Source: a bacterium (lineage in GTDB: Bacteria > Elusimicrobiota > Elusimicrobia > Elusimicrobiales > UBA9959). From it: a stretch of 57,262 nucleotides of DNA. Under the pieces are notes generated by a model. It made no database searches and was not told the DNA's origin. It saw only the letters and a list, made by a program, of their open reading frames with translations. The stretch lies in NCBI GenBank assembly GCA_021847485.1, contig JAJZRA010000006.1, forward strand, positions 1 to 57,262, written 5' to 3'. The position numbers and the translations under genes were made by a program. Shown piece by piece: positions 7,694 to 15,992 of this stretch (positions within the stretch are counted from its first letter, which is position 1; the number at the start of each line of letters is the position of its first letter).

Positions 7694-10483
7694 CTACTCC
7701 ACCCACTGGCGGCCGCACAGCGTCCGGAACGGGCAGCCCCGGCAGGGGCGCTCGTCGGGCGGAGGGCCGAACGGGCGGTTTTCGTCCAGGATCTCCTCTA
7801 TCAGGGCGGTGACGGCGCCCTTGTAGGCGGCGAAGGCGGCCGCCTTGTCCGCCGGCTTGCCGCGGCGCTCGTCGAAGAGCGCCTGCTCCTCTATGGTCTC
7901 TTTGCCCAGCAGCATCAGCGACGCGTCCATGGCGGACACGTCCGTCCTGCCGTTCATGGCCATGTAGGCCAGGACGTAGAAAGGCAGCTGCACCGACTTA
8001 AGCGTGGCAGGCCAGTCCGCCCGCGCGGCCGGGTCGAAGCGGCGGCCGGGGACCGCGGCCGAAGAGCCGGTCTTGTAATCCAGGATATGCACGGTGCCGC
8101 CGCGCAGGTCCACGCGGTCGGCGTAGCCCTTCAGCCGCACCGGGCCGTAGCGCGTGGGCAGCTCCGCCTTCAGCCCGGTCTCGCAGGCCAGCACGGTCAC
8201 GCCGGGGAGGCGGGCGCGGTGGTAGTCCAGGACGTCGCGCAGGCGGCGCTCCACCTGGCGCTTTATCAGGTACTCGAAACCGGAGGCGTGGCCTTTAAGC
8301 ATCTCGTCGAAGACGCCGCGCGCGGCGGCCTCCATAGCGGCGTAATCCGCCTCCTTTATCTCCAGCGGGGCCCCGACCCTGTCCTTAAAGAACCGCTCCA
8401 GCGCGGCGTGCACCAGCGCGCCTATGTCGCGCTGCTCCACCTCGCCGCCCGCCTCCTCCTTCTCTCGCAGGCGCAGCGCGTACTGGTAGTAGAAGCGCAG
8501 GCCGCATTTCAGGTAGGCGTCTATCGCCGACGGCGAGAATTCCAGCCGGCGCAGGGCCGCCGCGAGGGCCGGCGTCTTGGCGGCCGGGGCCGGGTCCTTC
8601 TGCGAGAAGTCCACGCGCAGGTGCACCTCGTGCGCGTCGGGCCGGCCGCCGCGGCGCTCTATGTCCCAGGCCAGCCGCTCGACGAAAGGGCTGCGTTCCT
8701 GCTCGGCCGAGTCCTTGTAGAAGATATGCGCCTCGCGCGCGCCGTTGAGCAGCGCTCCGAAATGGTAACGGGCCAGCCTTTCGCGCGTCTTATAGGTGGA
8801 CAGCCCCAGCCCTTCGCGCACGGAATGCGGCAGGATGGTGTCCTCCTTGCGGGCGGCCGGCAGCACGTCGGCGTTGGCGTCGAGGAAGAAGACCCTGTCG
8901 AACTTGAGGCCGCGCGTCTCCAGGAAGCCGAGCACCTGCAGGCCGCCCAGCGGCGTGCCCGGGAACGGGTAGTCCGCCCCCTGCAGGAAGGTCTTGAGCA
9001 GCTTGAAATAGGCGGCCGGGCCGGCCAGCCGCTCCCCTGCCAGCCGGCTGTTCTTCAGCTCCAGCACGCGCTCTATGGCCTTCTCGGCGAACGGCGCCCA
9101 GTAGGGATGCAGCGGCGCGGTGCCGCCGGCCGAGACGTGCGAGACGAAGGCCAGCAGCTTGCCGGCGAAGTCGGCCGTGTCGCGGATCTCCTCGAACGGC
9201 CTGATCAGCGCGGCGTGCGCGGCGGCCAGGTGGGCCTTGACGGCCCCGGGCCCCGCGCCGCCCTCGCCCAGCCTCGCGGCCGCCAGCGCGGCCAGCCCGT
9301 CGTCGCCCTCTATCTCCTCCAGGCGGACGTACTTGTCTATACGCGCGGAGAGGCGCTCCTCCGCGGTCTGGAAGATCACGCGGCTGGGTTCGGCCGCGCC
9401 GTCCAGGTAGAGGTTCTTGACGTAAGGGTGGAAGACGAAGCGCAGGTAGTCCGGCACGAAGTAGCCGGCCGGGCCCCGCCTGTCGAGCAGGTCGCCCAGC
9501 GCGTCGAGCAGCGAGTAGAGCGGCGTGGCCGCCAGGGGATAGCCCATCGAGACGTTGTATTCCCCGGCGGCGGGCAGCACGTTCTCGAGCAGCGGGAACA
9601 GCGCGCGGGCCTCCGGCAGCACTATCACGTCGCGCGGGCCGGGGTCCTTCAGCGCCCGCGCCAGGCTGAAGATCTCTCCGTGGGCGTCGGGCGCCTTATA
9701 GAAATGCAGCTCCGGCCGGGCCTCGCGTTCGGCCGCCAGCGCCTGCAGGCCGCCGCCCAGGAACCCGAACTGCGCCGCCAGCCCCGGCCCCGGCTCCAGC
9801 AGCACGTGCGCGCCGCGCCCGGCGAGGTCCCGCAGGATGCCCCGCTCGGCCGCGGTCAGCGCGAAGAACCCGGCGAAGACCACGCGCTCGTACTTCGCGG
9901 CGTCGAACTCCGCGATCCGCGCGGCCACCCCGGCGTACTTCATCGCGCGCGTCAGCAGCCCCTCGCGGCGGGCGGCGGCGTAGAAATCCCCGTAGAGCCG
10001 GCTGAGGCCCTCCAGCTTGCGCAGGAAGGAATCGGTCTTCAGGTCCCCGGGCAGGATGGAATCGTAGGCCGCCAGGTCGGCCGGCGTCTTGAGCTCGATG
10101 GCCAGCTCCTCGAAGTCGCCGATCAGCTTGAACGCCCACGGCAGCACCGCGTCGAGCGGCAGCTCGCCGGGGTCGCGGCCTATCACCCCGCAGAGCCCCG
10201 CTTTCAGCCTGTCGTAGAGCAGCCAGGCCAGGTCCAGGCGGGAGGCCTCGCGCCCTTTCACGCCGAGTTCGGCGGCGGCCAGGTCCACGAAGCCGTCCAT
10301 CGAGGTTATCAGCGGGGAGCGCAGCGCCCCGCCCTTCTTTTCCGCCAGGTAACGGCGCAGGAAATGTCCCGGCCGCTTGCCGGGAAAGACCGCGGCGCAG
10401 CGCTCCGGCGCGCCGGAGGCCAGCAGCAGGTCCCCGGTCTTCTCGGCCAGGCTTTCGCGCGGATCGATTACGGTAAGGTTCAA
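7694..10483 (-). CDS. addB: AddB-like nuclease subunit, PD-(D/E)XK
   Basis: The 929-residue protein has a degenerate helicase-like N-terminal half and a C-terminal RecB-type nuclease. Visible marks are LKFDRVFFLDANADVLP (helicase motif region), FSPSAIDAYLKCGLRFYYQYALRLRE (start of the nuclease domain with the first Cys), GYADRVDL, HILDYKTGS (catalytic Asp and Lys) and CRGCPFRTLC at the end. One upstream Cys plus three C-terminal Cys form the Fe-S cluster of AddB. AddAB processes double-strand ends for RecA loading. The start is TTG; the frame begins 24 bases after the preceding gene. The partner addA is at 22668, about 12 kb away rather than adjacent. Confidence 0.88.
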   Translation of the reverse strand: MNLTVIDPRESLAEKTGDLLLASGAPERCAAVFPGKRPGHFLRRYLAEKKGGALRSPLITSMDGFVDLAAAELGVKGREASRLDLAWLLYDRLKAGLCGVIGRDPGELPLDAVLPWAFKLIGDFEELAIELKTPADLAAYDSILPGDLKTDSFLRKLEGLSRLYGDFYAAARREGLLTRAMKYAGVAARIAEFDAAKYERVVFAGFFALTAAERGILRDLAGRGAHVLLEPGPGLAAQFGFLGGGLQALAAEREARPELHFYKAPDAHGEIFSLARALKDPGPRDVIVLPEARALFPLLENVLPAAGEYNVSMGYPLAATPLYSLLDALGDLLDRRGPAGYFVPDYLRFVFHPYVKNLYLDGAAEPSRVIFQTAEERLSARIDKYVRLEEIEGDDGLAALAAARLGEGGAGPGAVKAHLAAAHAALIRPFEEIRDTADFAGKLLAFVSHVSAGGTAPLHPYWAPFAEKAIERVLELKNSRLAGERLAGPAAYFKLLKTFLQGADYPFPGTPLGGLQVLGFLETRGLKFDRVFFLDANADVLPAARKEDTILPHSVREGLGLSTYKTRERLARYHFGALLNGAREAHIFYKDSAEQERSPFVERLAWDIERRGGRPDAHEVHLRVDFSQKDPAPAAKTPALAAALRRLEFSPSAIDAYLKCGLRFYYQYALRLREKEEAGGEVEQRDIGALVHAALERFFKDRVGAPLEIKEADYAAMEAAARGVFDEMLKGHASGFEYLIKRQVERRLRDVLDYHRARLPGVTVLACETGLKAELPTRYGPVRLKGYADRVDLRGGTVHILDYKTGSSAAVPGRRFDPAARADWPATLKSVQLPFYVLAYMAMNGRTDVSAMDASLMLLGKETIEEQALFDERRGKPADKAAAFAAYKGAVTALIEEILDENRPFGPPPDERPCRGCPFRTLCGRQWVE

Positions 10484-10507
10484 TTGCGGCCTGCCTTCGG
10501 GGCGCGC

Positions 10508-11368
10508 CTACGTAACGGCGCGGCCAGCCAGCGATTTAAGGTAAACCTTGCCAGCCGGCCAGAAAGCGGCGGCGCAAGAGGCGGCTATCGGAGTCAGCAG
10601 CGTGCCCAGCGTGCGGTTCCAGAACGGGTAGTTCTCGTCGGCCAGGTGCAGCAGGCCGGCGGAGGTCACCAGGAACAGCACCGGCGAGAGCCAGACCTCG
10701 CGCGGCAGGGCGGCCAGCAGGCTGTGCCCGGAAGGGATGGAGAGCAGCACGGAGGCGGAAAGGCCCCAGATGACGAAATTGCAGGCAGCGAACAGCGCGC
10801 CGGCCAGCGTCATCCCCAGCGTATAGCGCTTGAGGAGCAGCAGCAGGAAGGACAGCAGCACGGCTGCGGACGGGGCCAGCCAGAGGGCGTAGGCCGCGCC
10901 GGCCTGGTGGCCGGCGTAGAAGTCCAGCAGGCGGCCGCGGTAATCGCTGAAGGTCTGGAAACGCGGGCCCTGCGCGTTCCTAAGCCGGCCTATTATCCCT
11001 GCCGCTTTTACCGCGCGGCCGCGCGGTCCGCCGCCGGCCAGGCCGGCCGCGCGGGTGAGCGCGTTGGAACGGAACTTCAGCCGGGGCGCGGCGTCGCGCA
11101 TCAGCCCGGCCTCCTCGGCCGAAAGGCCCTGCGGGGCGGCCGGCGGGGTTTCACCGGCGGCCAGCCGCTGCAGATCGGCCACGGCGGAGCCGAGGCCCGC
11201 CAGTTCCCGTCCCAATTCGCGGGAGTTCTCGCCGCGGCTTGCCGACGGAAGCGGAAGGGCCTGGCCGAAGCCTCCGGGCTCGGAGAGCCCGCCGAGCAGA
11301 CCGGGCAGTCCGGAAGCGCCGCCGGCCAGGCCGGCCAGCAGGACGAACTTAATCAGGCTTTTTCCCAT
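10508..11368 (-). CDS. uncharacterised multi-pass membrane protein
   Basis: The 286-residue product begins with a short hydrophobic segment that could be a signal peptide. A polar stretch of about 130 residues with a RHS-free, Leu/Ala-rich helical character follows. Residues of about 150-275 contain four or five hydrophobic helices (for example AAVLLSFLLLLLKRY and LSPVLFLVTSAGLLHLA). I recognise no family. The gene overlaps the end of the P-II-like gene by 20 bases and is followed closely by addB, so it belongs to the same operon. Confidence 0.65.
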   Translation of the reverse strand: MGKSLIKFVLLAGLAGGASGLPGLLGGLSEPGGFGQALPLPSASRGENSRELGRELAGLGSAVADLQRLAAGETPPAAPQGLSAEEAGLMRDAAPRLKFRSNALTRAAGLAGGGPRGRAVKAAGIIGRLRNAQGPRFQTFSDYRGRLLDFYAGHQAGAAYALWLAPSAAVLLSFLLLLLKRYTLGMTLAGALFAACNFVIWGLSASVLLSIPSGHSLLAALPREVWLSPVLFLVTSAGLLHLADENYPFWNRTLGTLLTPIAASCAAAFWPAGKVYLKSLAGRAVT

Positions 11369-11684
11369 CTCCGCCCTCGTAATAGCCCACGACCCGGCCT
11401 ATGGTCTGGATGTACGCGAAACCCTTGCCCGGCTTATCGAGCTCCACGGCTTTTACTATCGCGTCCAGGATGCGGTCCGCCTTATCTTTGGTAGTGGCTA
11501 TCAGGATTATCTGCTTCTCGGCCTCGATGAACATACCGAAGACGCTGACTTTCTGGCGCACGCCGGTGCCCCGCCCATAGAAGCTCGTTACCCCCGGCGC
11601 CCCTGCCGCGAGAGCCGCGTCTATGGCCTTGCCGCCGTCCTTTCGCTGCACCACTACCGTTATCAGTTCCATGCTTTCAGGCAT
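11349..11684 (-). CDS. P-II-like regulatory protein
   Basis: I choose the ATG at 11684, preceded by GGGGAGGATT; the frame extends 15 codons upstream without a better site. The 111-residue product is one ferredoxin-like P-II domain: ITVVVQRKDGGKAIDAALA, then FYGRGTGV and a C-terminal AYIQTIGRVVGYYEG. P-II proteins sense nucleotides and 2-oxoglutarate and bind transporters or enzymes. The usual uridylylated T-loop Tyr context is not obvious, so it may be a P-II-like variant. The gene beside it encodes a membrane protein, a possible partner. Family call is fairly sure, function inferred. Confidence 0.75.
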   Translation of the reverse strand: MPESMELITVVVQRKDGGKAIDAALAAGAPGVTSFYGRGTGVRQKVSVFGMFIEAEKQIILIATTKDKADRILDAIVKAVELDKPGKGFAYIQTIGRVVGYYEGGDGKKPD

Positions 11685-11707
11685 AATCCTCCCCTCCGTT
11701 CCGGATC

Positions 11708-12439
11708 TCAGCGTCCGGGAACACCCCAAAGCTCCAGCGCGGCGCGCTCCTCCTCCGGGGATGAGACCTTCTTGAACTTCGCGCCGGCCACGCCGTGCAC
11801 CCGCGCCTTGCAGGCGTCCCAGGTGGCGTGGCGCTCCAGCGCGCCGTTCACGTAGCTCAGATAGACAGCCGGGCCCTTGGGGCCGGGCCTATGGGAGGAG
11901 GCGGTCTTCGGCTTGGGCTGGTGCAGGTGCTCCGGGCCGGGCTCGGCCAGGGAATAGCCGCAGCCCACCGCGGGGCCGTCGTGCAGCTTGGGGCGCTGCC
12001 CCTTGGAGAAGGCCACCGCTATCTCGTCGCAGCGCTCGTTGATCTCGTGCCCGGCGTGCCCTTTGACGTGGCCCCAGGCCAGCCGCCCCTTGCGGGCCTG
12101 CGCCAGCGCGTCGAGCCGCTCCCAGAGGTCGCGGTTGACCACGGGCTGGCCGGCGGCGGTCGTCCAGCCTTTGCGCTTCCAGCCGTGGATCCAGGCTTTT
12201 ATGCCGTTAACCAGCAGGCCCGAGTCCGTGTAAAGCTTTACCGGTTCCGGGCAGCCTTCCACGGCGGAGAGCGCGGCTATCGCCGCCGCCATCTCCATGC
12301 GGTTGTTGGTGGTGCTCCGCTCGCCGCCGCCCAGCTCGCGCAGCGTGCCGTCGGGATAGATCAGGACGGCGGCCCAGCCGCCGGGCCCCGGGTTGCCGGA
12401 GCAGGCTCCGTCGCAATAGATGTAGATAGTTCTTTCCAT
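11708..12439 (-). CDS. rnhA: ribonuclease HI with C-terminal viroplasmin-like domain
   Basis: Residues 1-150 are RNase HI, which cleaves RNA in RNA:DNA hybrids. The four acidic catalytic residues sit in YCDGACSGNPGPGGW, NNRMEM, YTDSG and NERCDEIA. After a Pro/His-rich linker, residues of about 190-235 (YLSYVNGALERHATWDACKA, then GAKFKKVSS) match the viroplasmin/RNase H N-terminal hybrid-binding domain, here placed at the C-terminus instead of the N-terminus. That domain binds RNA:DNA hybrid and raises processivity in eukaryotic RNase H1. The gene lies three bases after the DUF2752 gene in a tight operon. Confidence 0.93.
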   Translation of the reverse strand: MERTIYIYCDGACSGNPGPGGWAAVLIYPDGTLRELGGGERSTTNNRMEMAAAIAALSAVEGCPEPVKLYTDSGLLVNGIKAWIHGWKRKGWTTAAGQPVVNRDLWERLDALAQARKGRLAWGHVKGHAGHEINERCDEIAVAFSKGQRPKLHDGPAVGCGYSLAEPGPEHLHQPKPKTASSHRPGPKGPAVYLSYVNGALERHATWDACKARVHGVAGAKFKKVSSPEEERAALELWGVPGR

Positions 12440-12442
12440 AGA

Positions 12443-12844
12443 TCAACGCAGGTACGGCAGCAGCCTGGCCGTCCAGAAGACCAGCACCCCGGCCAGCGCC
12501 GGGTAGACCACCCTGTCCGAGCTCAGCGCGCGCGGCACCCGCCCGGCGGCGTACAGCGCCGTCAGCGCGGCCAGCGGGAAGACCAGCGGGTTGAAGGCCC
12601 AGGCGGCGCGCAGGTCCAGCCGGCCCAGCGCCAGGAAGGCGCGCGTCATGCCGCAGCCCGGGCAGGGCAGCCCGGTAACGGCGTGGAAAGCGCACAGCGG
12701 CGCGCCGGGCAGGCGCGCGGCCAGCTCCACGCCGGCCAGGTGCAGCAGGCCGCCGGCGGCGGAGACCGCCAGCACGGCCCAGGCCGCGGCGCGCAGGGCG
12801 GCCTCAGACCGGCTGCTGGTGCGGGTAGAACTTATTGAGCTCAT
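12443..12844 (-). CDS. DUF2752 membrane protein
   Basis: The 133-residue protein has three hydrophobic helices and the CPGCGMTRA motif (about residues 60-68) that defines DUF2752. Its function is unknown. The chosen ATG overlaps the preceding DUF4234 gene by 41 bases, which is long; a downstream GTG is possible. It is next to DUF4234 and rnhA in one operon. Confidence 0.75.
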   Translation of the reverse strand: MSSISSTRTSSRSEAALRAAAWAVLAVSAAGGLLHLAGVELAARLPGAPLCAFHAVTGLPCPGCGMTRAFLALGRLDLRAAWAFNPLVFPLAALTALYAAGRVPRALSSDRVVYPALAGVLVFWTARLLPYLR

Positions 12845-13166
12845 GCTGGTGTATGGCGTCCACTATTATGCTCATGCCGAAGATGGACAGCAGCAGGCTG
12901 ACCGTCGGCAGGTGCTCGTAGGGCGGCTGGGAGCGCATACGCTGGATCTCCACGATAACGCCGCCCATCCGGTACTGGTAATAGACGAAATAGATGCCGC
13001 AGGTGACCAGCGACAGCAGGAAGACCGTGGCGGGCTCGAACTCCCGGCGCCCCGCCAGCTCGTTGCAGGTCTCCATCTGGTGCCAGTTCCAGAACAGGTT
13101 GTAGATGCCGCAGGTGATAATAGTGAAGATTATCCCTTCGGCAACGCTCTTGTATCCTACCCTCAT
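12804..13166 (-). CDS. DUF4234 membrane protein
   Basis: The 120-residue protein matches DUF4234: an N-terminal helix IIFTIITCGIYNLFWNWHQ, a second helix with the repeated TCGIYFVYYQY pattern and a third hydrophobic segment. The function of the family is unknown. The start is supported by GGAGGGAAG directly upstream, and a TAAGAT -10 candidate lies about 30 bases further. It heads the operon that runs through rnhA to addB. Confidence 0.8.
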   Translation of the reverse strand: MRVGYKSVAEGIIFTIITCGIYNLFWNWHQMETCNELAGRREFEPATVFLLSLVTCGIYFVYYQYRMGGVIVEIQRMRSQPPYEHLPTVSLLLSIFGMSIIVDAIHQHELNKFYPHQQPV

Positions 13167-13230
13167 CTTCCCTCCGTAAAGTCGGTTTCCGCGGAACGAT
13201 AATCTTACAAAATAAGGAGCGCCGCCCTTA

Positions 13231-15078
13231 TCACTCGGGCAGGTCCCGCTTGCCGGCGATGGCGTCCAGGAAGAAAGCGCCGTACTTCTTAACGCGCTTC
13301 TCGCCCATGCCCTTTACGTCCAGCATGGCCTCGGGCGTGGCCGGCCTGTGCGCGGCCAGTTCCACCAGCGTGGAGTCGTGGCAGATCACGTACGGCGCCA
13401 CGCCGGCCTTGTCCGCGAGGGCCCGGCGCACGGCCCGCAGCCGCCCGAAAAGCTCCTCGCCGGCCTCGTCCAGCGCGCCGCCTGCGAGTTTGAGCGCCTT
13501 CGGCTTCTTCTTGTCCTTGGCCGGCTTCACCGGCAGGCCCAGGCGCACCTCGCCCCGGTCCTGGCAGAGCGCGCGGCCCTCGGCGGTGATGCGCAGCAGC
13601 GGGTATTCCTCGTCCTCGGTGACCTCCAGGTAGTCCTGCACTATCAGCTGGTCCATCCACGAACGCACCGCGGGCTCCCCCGCCTCTTTCAGGATGCCGA
13701 AAACTTTCAGCTGGTCGTGGCCGTTGGCGGCCACCCGCTCGCCGGGCCTGCCCAGCAGCAGGTTGACCACGTAGCCAGTGCCGTAGCGCCCTTCGCAGCG
13801 CCACGCGGCGCTCAGGATCTTCTTGGCGGTCAGGCGGGCCTCCTCTTCAGGGAGGCCCTTGGTCTCGCCGAGGCAGACGTCGCAGGCGCCGCAGCCCTCC
13901 TCCGCCTGCGCCGCGCCGGCGGCCGGGTACGGCTCGCCGAAATGCGACGCCAGCAGCGAGTGCCGGCACACCGGCGACACGGCGTAGCGGCCGATGTCCT
14001 TCAATTGTTTCTCCAGCGCGCGCTGGCGCTCGGCCGAGAGGTGCAGGTCCTTCTTGGCGAGCCACCGGTGCATGGCCAGGTCCGACGCGGCGAAGAGCAG
14101 CGTGCATTCCGCCGGCAGGCCGTCGCGGCCGGCGCGGCCGCTCTCCTGCTGGTAATGCTCCACCGAGCGCGGCGTGTTGGCGTGCACCACGTAGCGCACG
14201 TTGGAGCGGTCTATGCCCATGCCGAAGGCTATCGTGGCCACTATCACGTCCAGCCGCTCGTTGACGAAATCGTCCTGCGCCCGGCGGCGCTCCTCGGCGC
14301 CGAGGCCGGCGTGGTAGGGCGCGCAGGACAGGCCCTCCTCCTTGAGCTTGGCGGCCAGGCGCTCCACGTCCTTGCGGGTCTGGGCGTACACTATGCCGCC
14401 CTCGCCGGGGTGGCGGCGCACGGCCTCGAGCACCTGCTTGACCTGGTCGCGGCGCGGAAAAGCGCGGTAGATGAGGTTGGGCCTGTCCGGATGGCCTATA
14501 AGGATCTCGGGAGAGCGCAGGCCGAGCCTGCCCAGTATATCCTCGCGCACGGCCGGCGTGGCCGTGGCGGTAAGCGCCATGCGCGCGGCCTTGGGGAACA
14601 GGTCCAGCGCCTCGGTAAGGCGGCGGTACTCGGGGCGGAACTCGTGCCCCCAGTGCGACACGCAGTGGGCCTCGTCCACGGCGGCCAGCACGAGGCGTTC
14701 CCCTATAAGGGAATAGATGTCCCCCGCCAGCAGCCGCTCCGGGCTGACGTAGAGCAGCTCGGTGCGGCCCGCGGCGAGGTTGGCGTACACCTCGCGCTTT
14801 GGCCCGGCCTTGAGATTGGAATGCAGCGCGTCGGCGGCCAGCCCGGCCTCGCGCGCGGCGGCCACCTGGTCGTCCATCAGCGCTATCAGCGGCGAGACCA
14901 CCAGCACCAGCCCGCGCCCCGCGGCCGCCGGCAGCTGGTAGCAGAGGCTTTTGCCGCCGCCGGTAGGCAGCACCACCAGGCAGTCGCGCCCGGCGAAGGC
15001 GGCCTCTATGGCCTCCCGCTGCAGCGGCTTGAAGGCGTCGTAGCCCCAGCGTTTTTTGAGGATCTCTTCAGGCTTCAC
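13231..15078 (-). CDS. recQ: RecQ family DNA helicase
   Basis: I place the start at GTG 15078 (VKPEEILKKRWGY), because the longer frame would translate through the palindromic repeat and promoter. The 615-residue product has the full RecQ plan: Walker A LPTGGGKSLCYQLPA, DEAHC box, QESGRAGRDG motif VI, a zinc-binding RQC region (GCGACDVC) and a C-terminal HRDC domain (MLDVKGMGEKRVKKYG). RecQ unwinds recombination and replication intermediates 3' to 5'. A TATACT -10 ends seven bases before the GTG, so the mRNA is probably leaderless, and the 20-bp palindrome lies nine bases upstream of that -10. Confidence 0.93.
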   Translation of the reverse strand: MKPEEILKKRWGYDAFKPLQREAIEAAFAGRDCLVVLPTGGGKSLCYQLPAAAGRGLVLVVSPLIALMDDQVAAAREAGLAADALHSNLKAGPKREVYANLAAGRTELLYVSPERLLAGDIYSLIGERLVLAAVDEAHCVSHWGHEFRPEYRRLTEALDLFPKAARMALTATATPAVREDILGRLGLRSPEILIGHPDRPNLIYRAFPRRDQVKQVLEAVRRHPGEGGIVYAQTRKDVERLAAKLKEEGLSCAPYHAGLGAEERRRAQDDFVNERLDVIVATIAFGMGIDRSNVRYVVHANTPRSVEHYQQESGRAGRDGLPAECTLLFAASDLAMHRWLAKKDLHLSAERQRALEKQLKDIGRYAVSPVCRHSLLASHFGEPYPAAGAAQAEEGCGACDVCLGETKGLPEEEARLTAKKILSAAWRCEGRYGTGYVVNLLLGRPGERVAANGHDQLKVFGILKEAGEPAVRSWMDQLIVQDYLEVTEDEEYPLLRITAEGRALCQDRGEVRLGLPVKPAKDKKKPKALKLAGGALDEAGEELFGRLRAVRRALADKAGVAPYVICHDSTLVELAAHRPATPEAMLDVKGMGEKRVKKYGAFFLDAIAGKRDLPE

Positions 15079-15085
15079 AAGAGAT

Positions 15086-15091
15086 AGTATA
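15086..15091 (-). promoter_or_regulatory. -10 of recQ promoter (TATACT)
   Basis: TATACT on the minus strand lies seven bases before the recQ GTG, so transcription would start at or near the start codon. No TTGACA-like -35 is present; the expected -35 position falls inside the palindrome at 15101-15120. Confidence 0.65.
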
Positions 15092-15100
15092 GCACGGCGA

Positions 15101-15120
15101 CCCGACAGCGTAGTGTCGGG
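15101..15120 (-). repeat. 20-bp interrupted palindrome, copy 1
   Basis: On the minus strand it reads CCCGACACTACGCTGTCGGG: seven-base arms around a six-base centre. It is identical to the copies at 25814, 26746 and 33245. A -10 hexamer follows after exactly nine bases. Confidence 0.92.
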
Positions 15121-15152
15121 TAAAAGACCGGGGAAAGGGCGCCCATGGGCCC

Positions 15153-15180
15153 TTGACACTTTTCCTGCGCCGCTTAAACT
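15153..15180 (+). promoter_or_regulatory. possible promoter before the amidase remnant
   Basis: A perfect TTGACA (15153-15158) is followed after 16 bases by TAAACT (15175-15180). The ATG of the remnant is at 15192. The -10 is weak, so this may be a leftover. Confidence 0.4.
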
Positions 15181-15191
15181 GTAGATATGCT

Positions 15192-15452
15192 ATGAAGACG
15201 CTGGCCGCCGGCATGCGCGACGGCCTCGCCGGGACCCTGAAGCAGAAAGGCGTGTACGGCGACTCCCGCACCGCGGTGGGCTCGCGGCAGGGCGCGCTGA
15301 CCTGTTCGATCTTTTCCCGCATCCCCACCGTGACGATAGAGATGGCGGTGCTCACCAGCAAGAGCGACGCCGCCTTCATCAAGAGCGAGGCCGGCCAGGA
15401 GAAGATGGCCGCCGCTATAGCGGCCGGGATACAGCGCTACAGGATCCCCTGA
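15192..15452 (+). pseudogene. C-terminal remnant of an N-acetylmuramoyl-L-alanine amidase
   Basis: The 86-residue frame looks like the last third of an Amidase_3 domain: RIPTVTIEMAVLTSKSDAAF corresponds to the usual IPAVLVELGFLSNPEDE region with its catalytic Glu, and QEKMAAAIAAGIQRY to the closing helix. The N-terminal part with the zinc-binding His-Glu-His residues is absent; only 70 bases separate the ATG from the palindrome beside recQ. It could therefore not be a normal zinc amidase. It is either a decayed gene or a small protein reusing the fold. A good intrinsic terminator follows, so the unit may still be transcribed. Confidence 0.6.
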
Positions 15453-15472
15453 AGAACGCTAAAGGGAAAAGA

Positions 15473-15501
15473 AAAGCCGCCCGGAGGCGGCTTTCTTTTT
15501 T
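15473..15501. terminator. bidirectional intrinsic terminator
   Basis: A nine-base stem (15473-15481 with 15486-15494), loop CGGA, has T-rich flanks on both strands. It serves the plus-strand remnant and the minus-strand gene at 15516. Confidence 0.8.
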
Positions 15502-15515
15502 GCGCCGCGGCGCCG

Positions 15516-15863
15516 TTACTGCCCGCCCATCGCGTCGGGGCCGCCCATATCGTCCTGCCTGCCGGGGCGGCCGGCCGGGGGCTTGCGCAACCGCAGCTCC
15601 GCCACCACCTTCATCTCGGCCGGGTTTATCTTGTAGAGCGTAGGCCCCGACAGCACGTAGATGTGCTTCTCGAAGACCACCATCGCGCCGCCGCCCGTCA
15701 TGCCGGGCATCATGCCCATCATAGGCCGGTTCATCCCGCCCATCGGCCCCTGGCCCTGCGGCCTGGGATCGTCCATATTAGTGTCCATCTGCGCCCGCAG
15801 GTAGTAGCCGCCGCCCAGCAGCAGCCCGGCCAGCAGTATACCGAACGTCATGTTCCTCTTCAT
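15516..15863 (-). CDS. Met-rich secreted small protein
   Basis: The 115-residue protein starts with a hydrophobic signal or anchor (MTFGILLAGLLLGGGYYL). A Gly/Met-rich stretch (GPMGGMNRPMMGMMPGMTGGG) follows, then a beta-like segment (MVVFEKHIYVLSGPTLYKIN) resembling one PQQ-propeller blade, and a polar tail. Met-rich segments in exported proteins often bind copper or silver, but nothing here proves it. AGGAGG six bases before the ATG is a strong ribosome site, and a TAGAAT -10 lies at 15918-15923. Confidence 0.7.
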   Translation of the reverse strand: MKRNMTFGILLAGLLLGGGYYLRAQMDTNMDDPRPQGQGPMGGMNRPMMGMMPGMTGGGAMVVFEKHIYVLSGPTLYKINPAEMKVVAELRLRKPPAGRPGRQDDMGGPDAMGGQ

Positions 15864-15947
15864 CGCAAGCCTCCTAACCTTCCGTCAAATCCGCGGGGCG
15901 CGGGCCCCGCAACCGAGATTCTACTTAAAAAGGCGCGGGCGGGGCAT

Positions 15948-15970
15948 AAAAAAACCGCCCGGGAGGGCGG
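15948..15970 (-). terminator. intrinsic terminator after the ADP-ribosyltransferase gene
   Basis: The stem CCGCCC/GGGCGG (15955-15960 with 15965-15970) is followed on the minus strand by seven U. Confidence 0.75.
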
Positions 15971-15992
15971 CCTGCCGCGGGCGGGACGGCCG

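Noticed and set aside
8087-11494. A 1135-codon plus-strand open frame opposite addB and its neighbours
   Set aside because: It is the GC-rich antisense shadow of well-supported genes, with low-complexity Arg/Gly/Val/Gln composition and no domain.
13231-15159. A longer RecQ start at 15159
   Set aside because: It would translate the palindrome and the -10 region; the GTG at 15078 begins at the conserved N-terminus.
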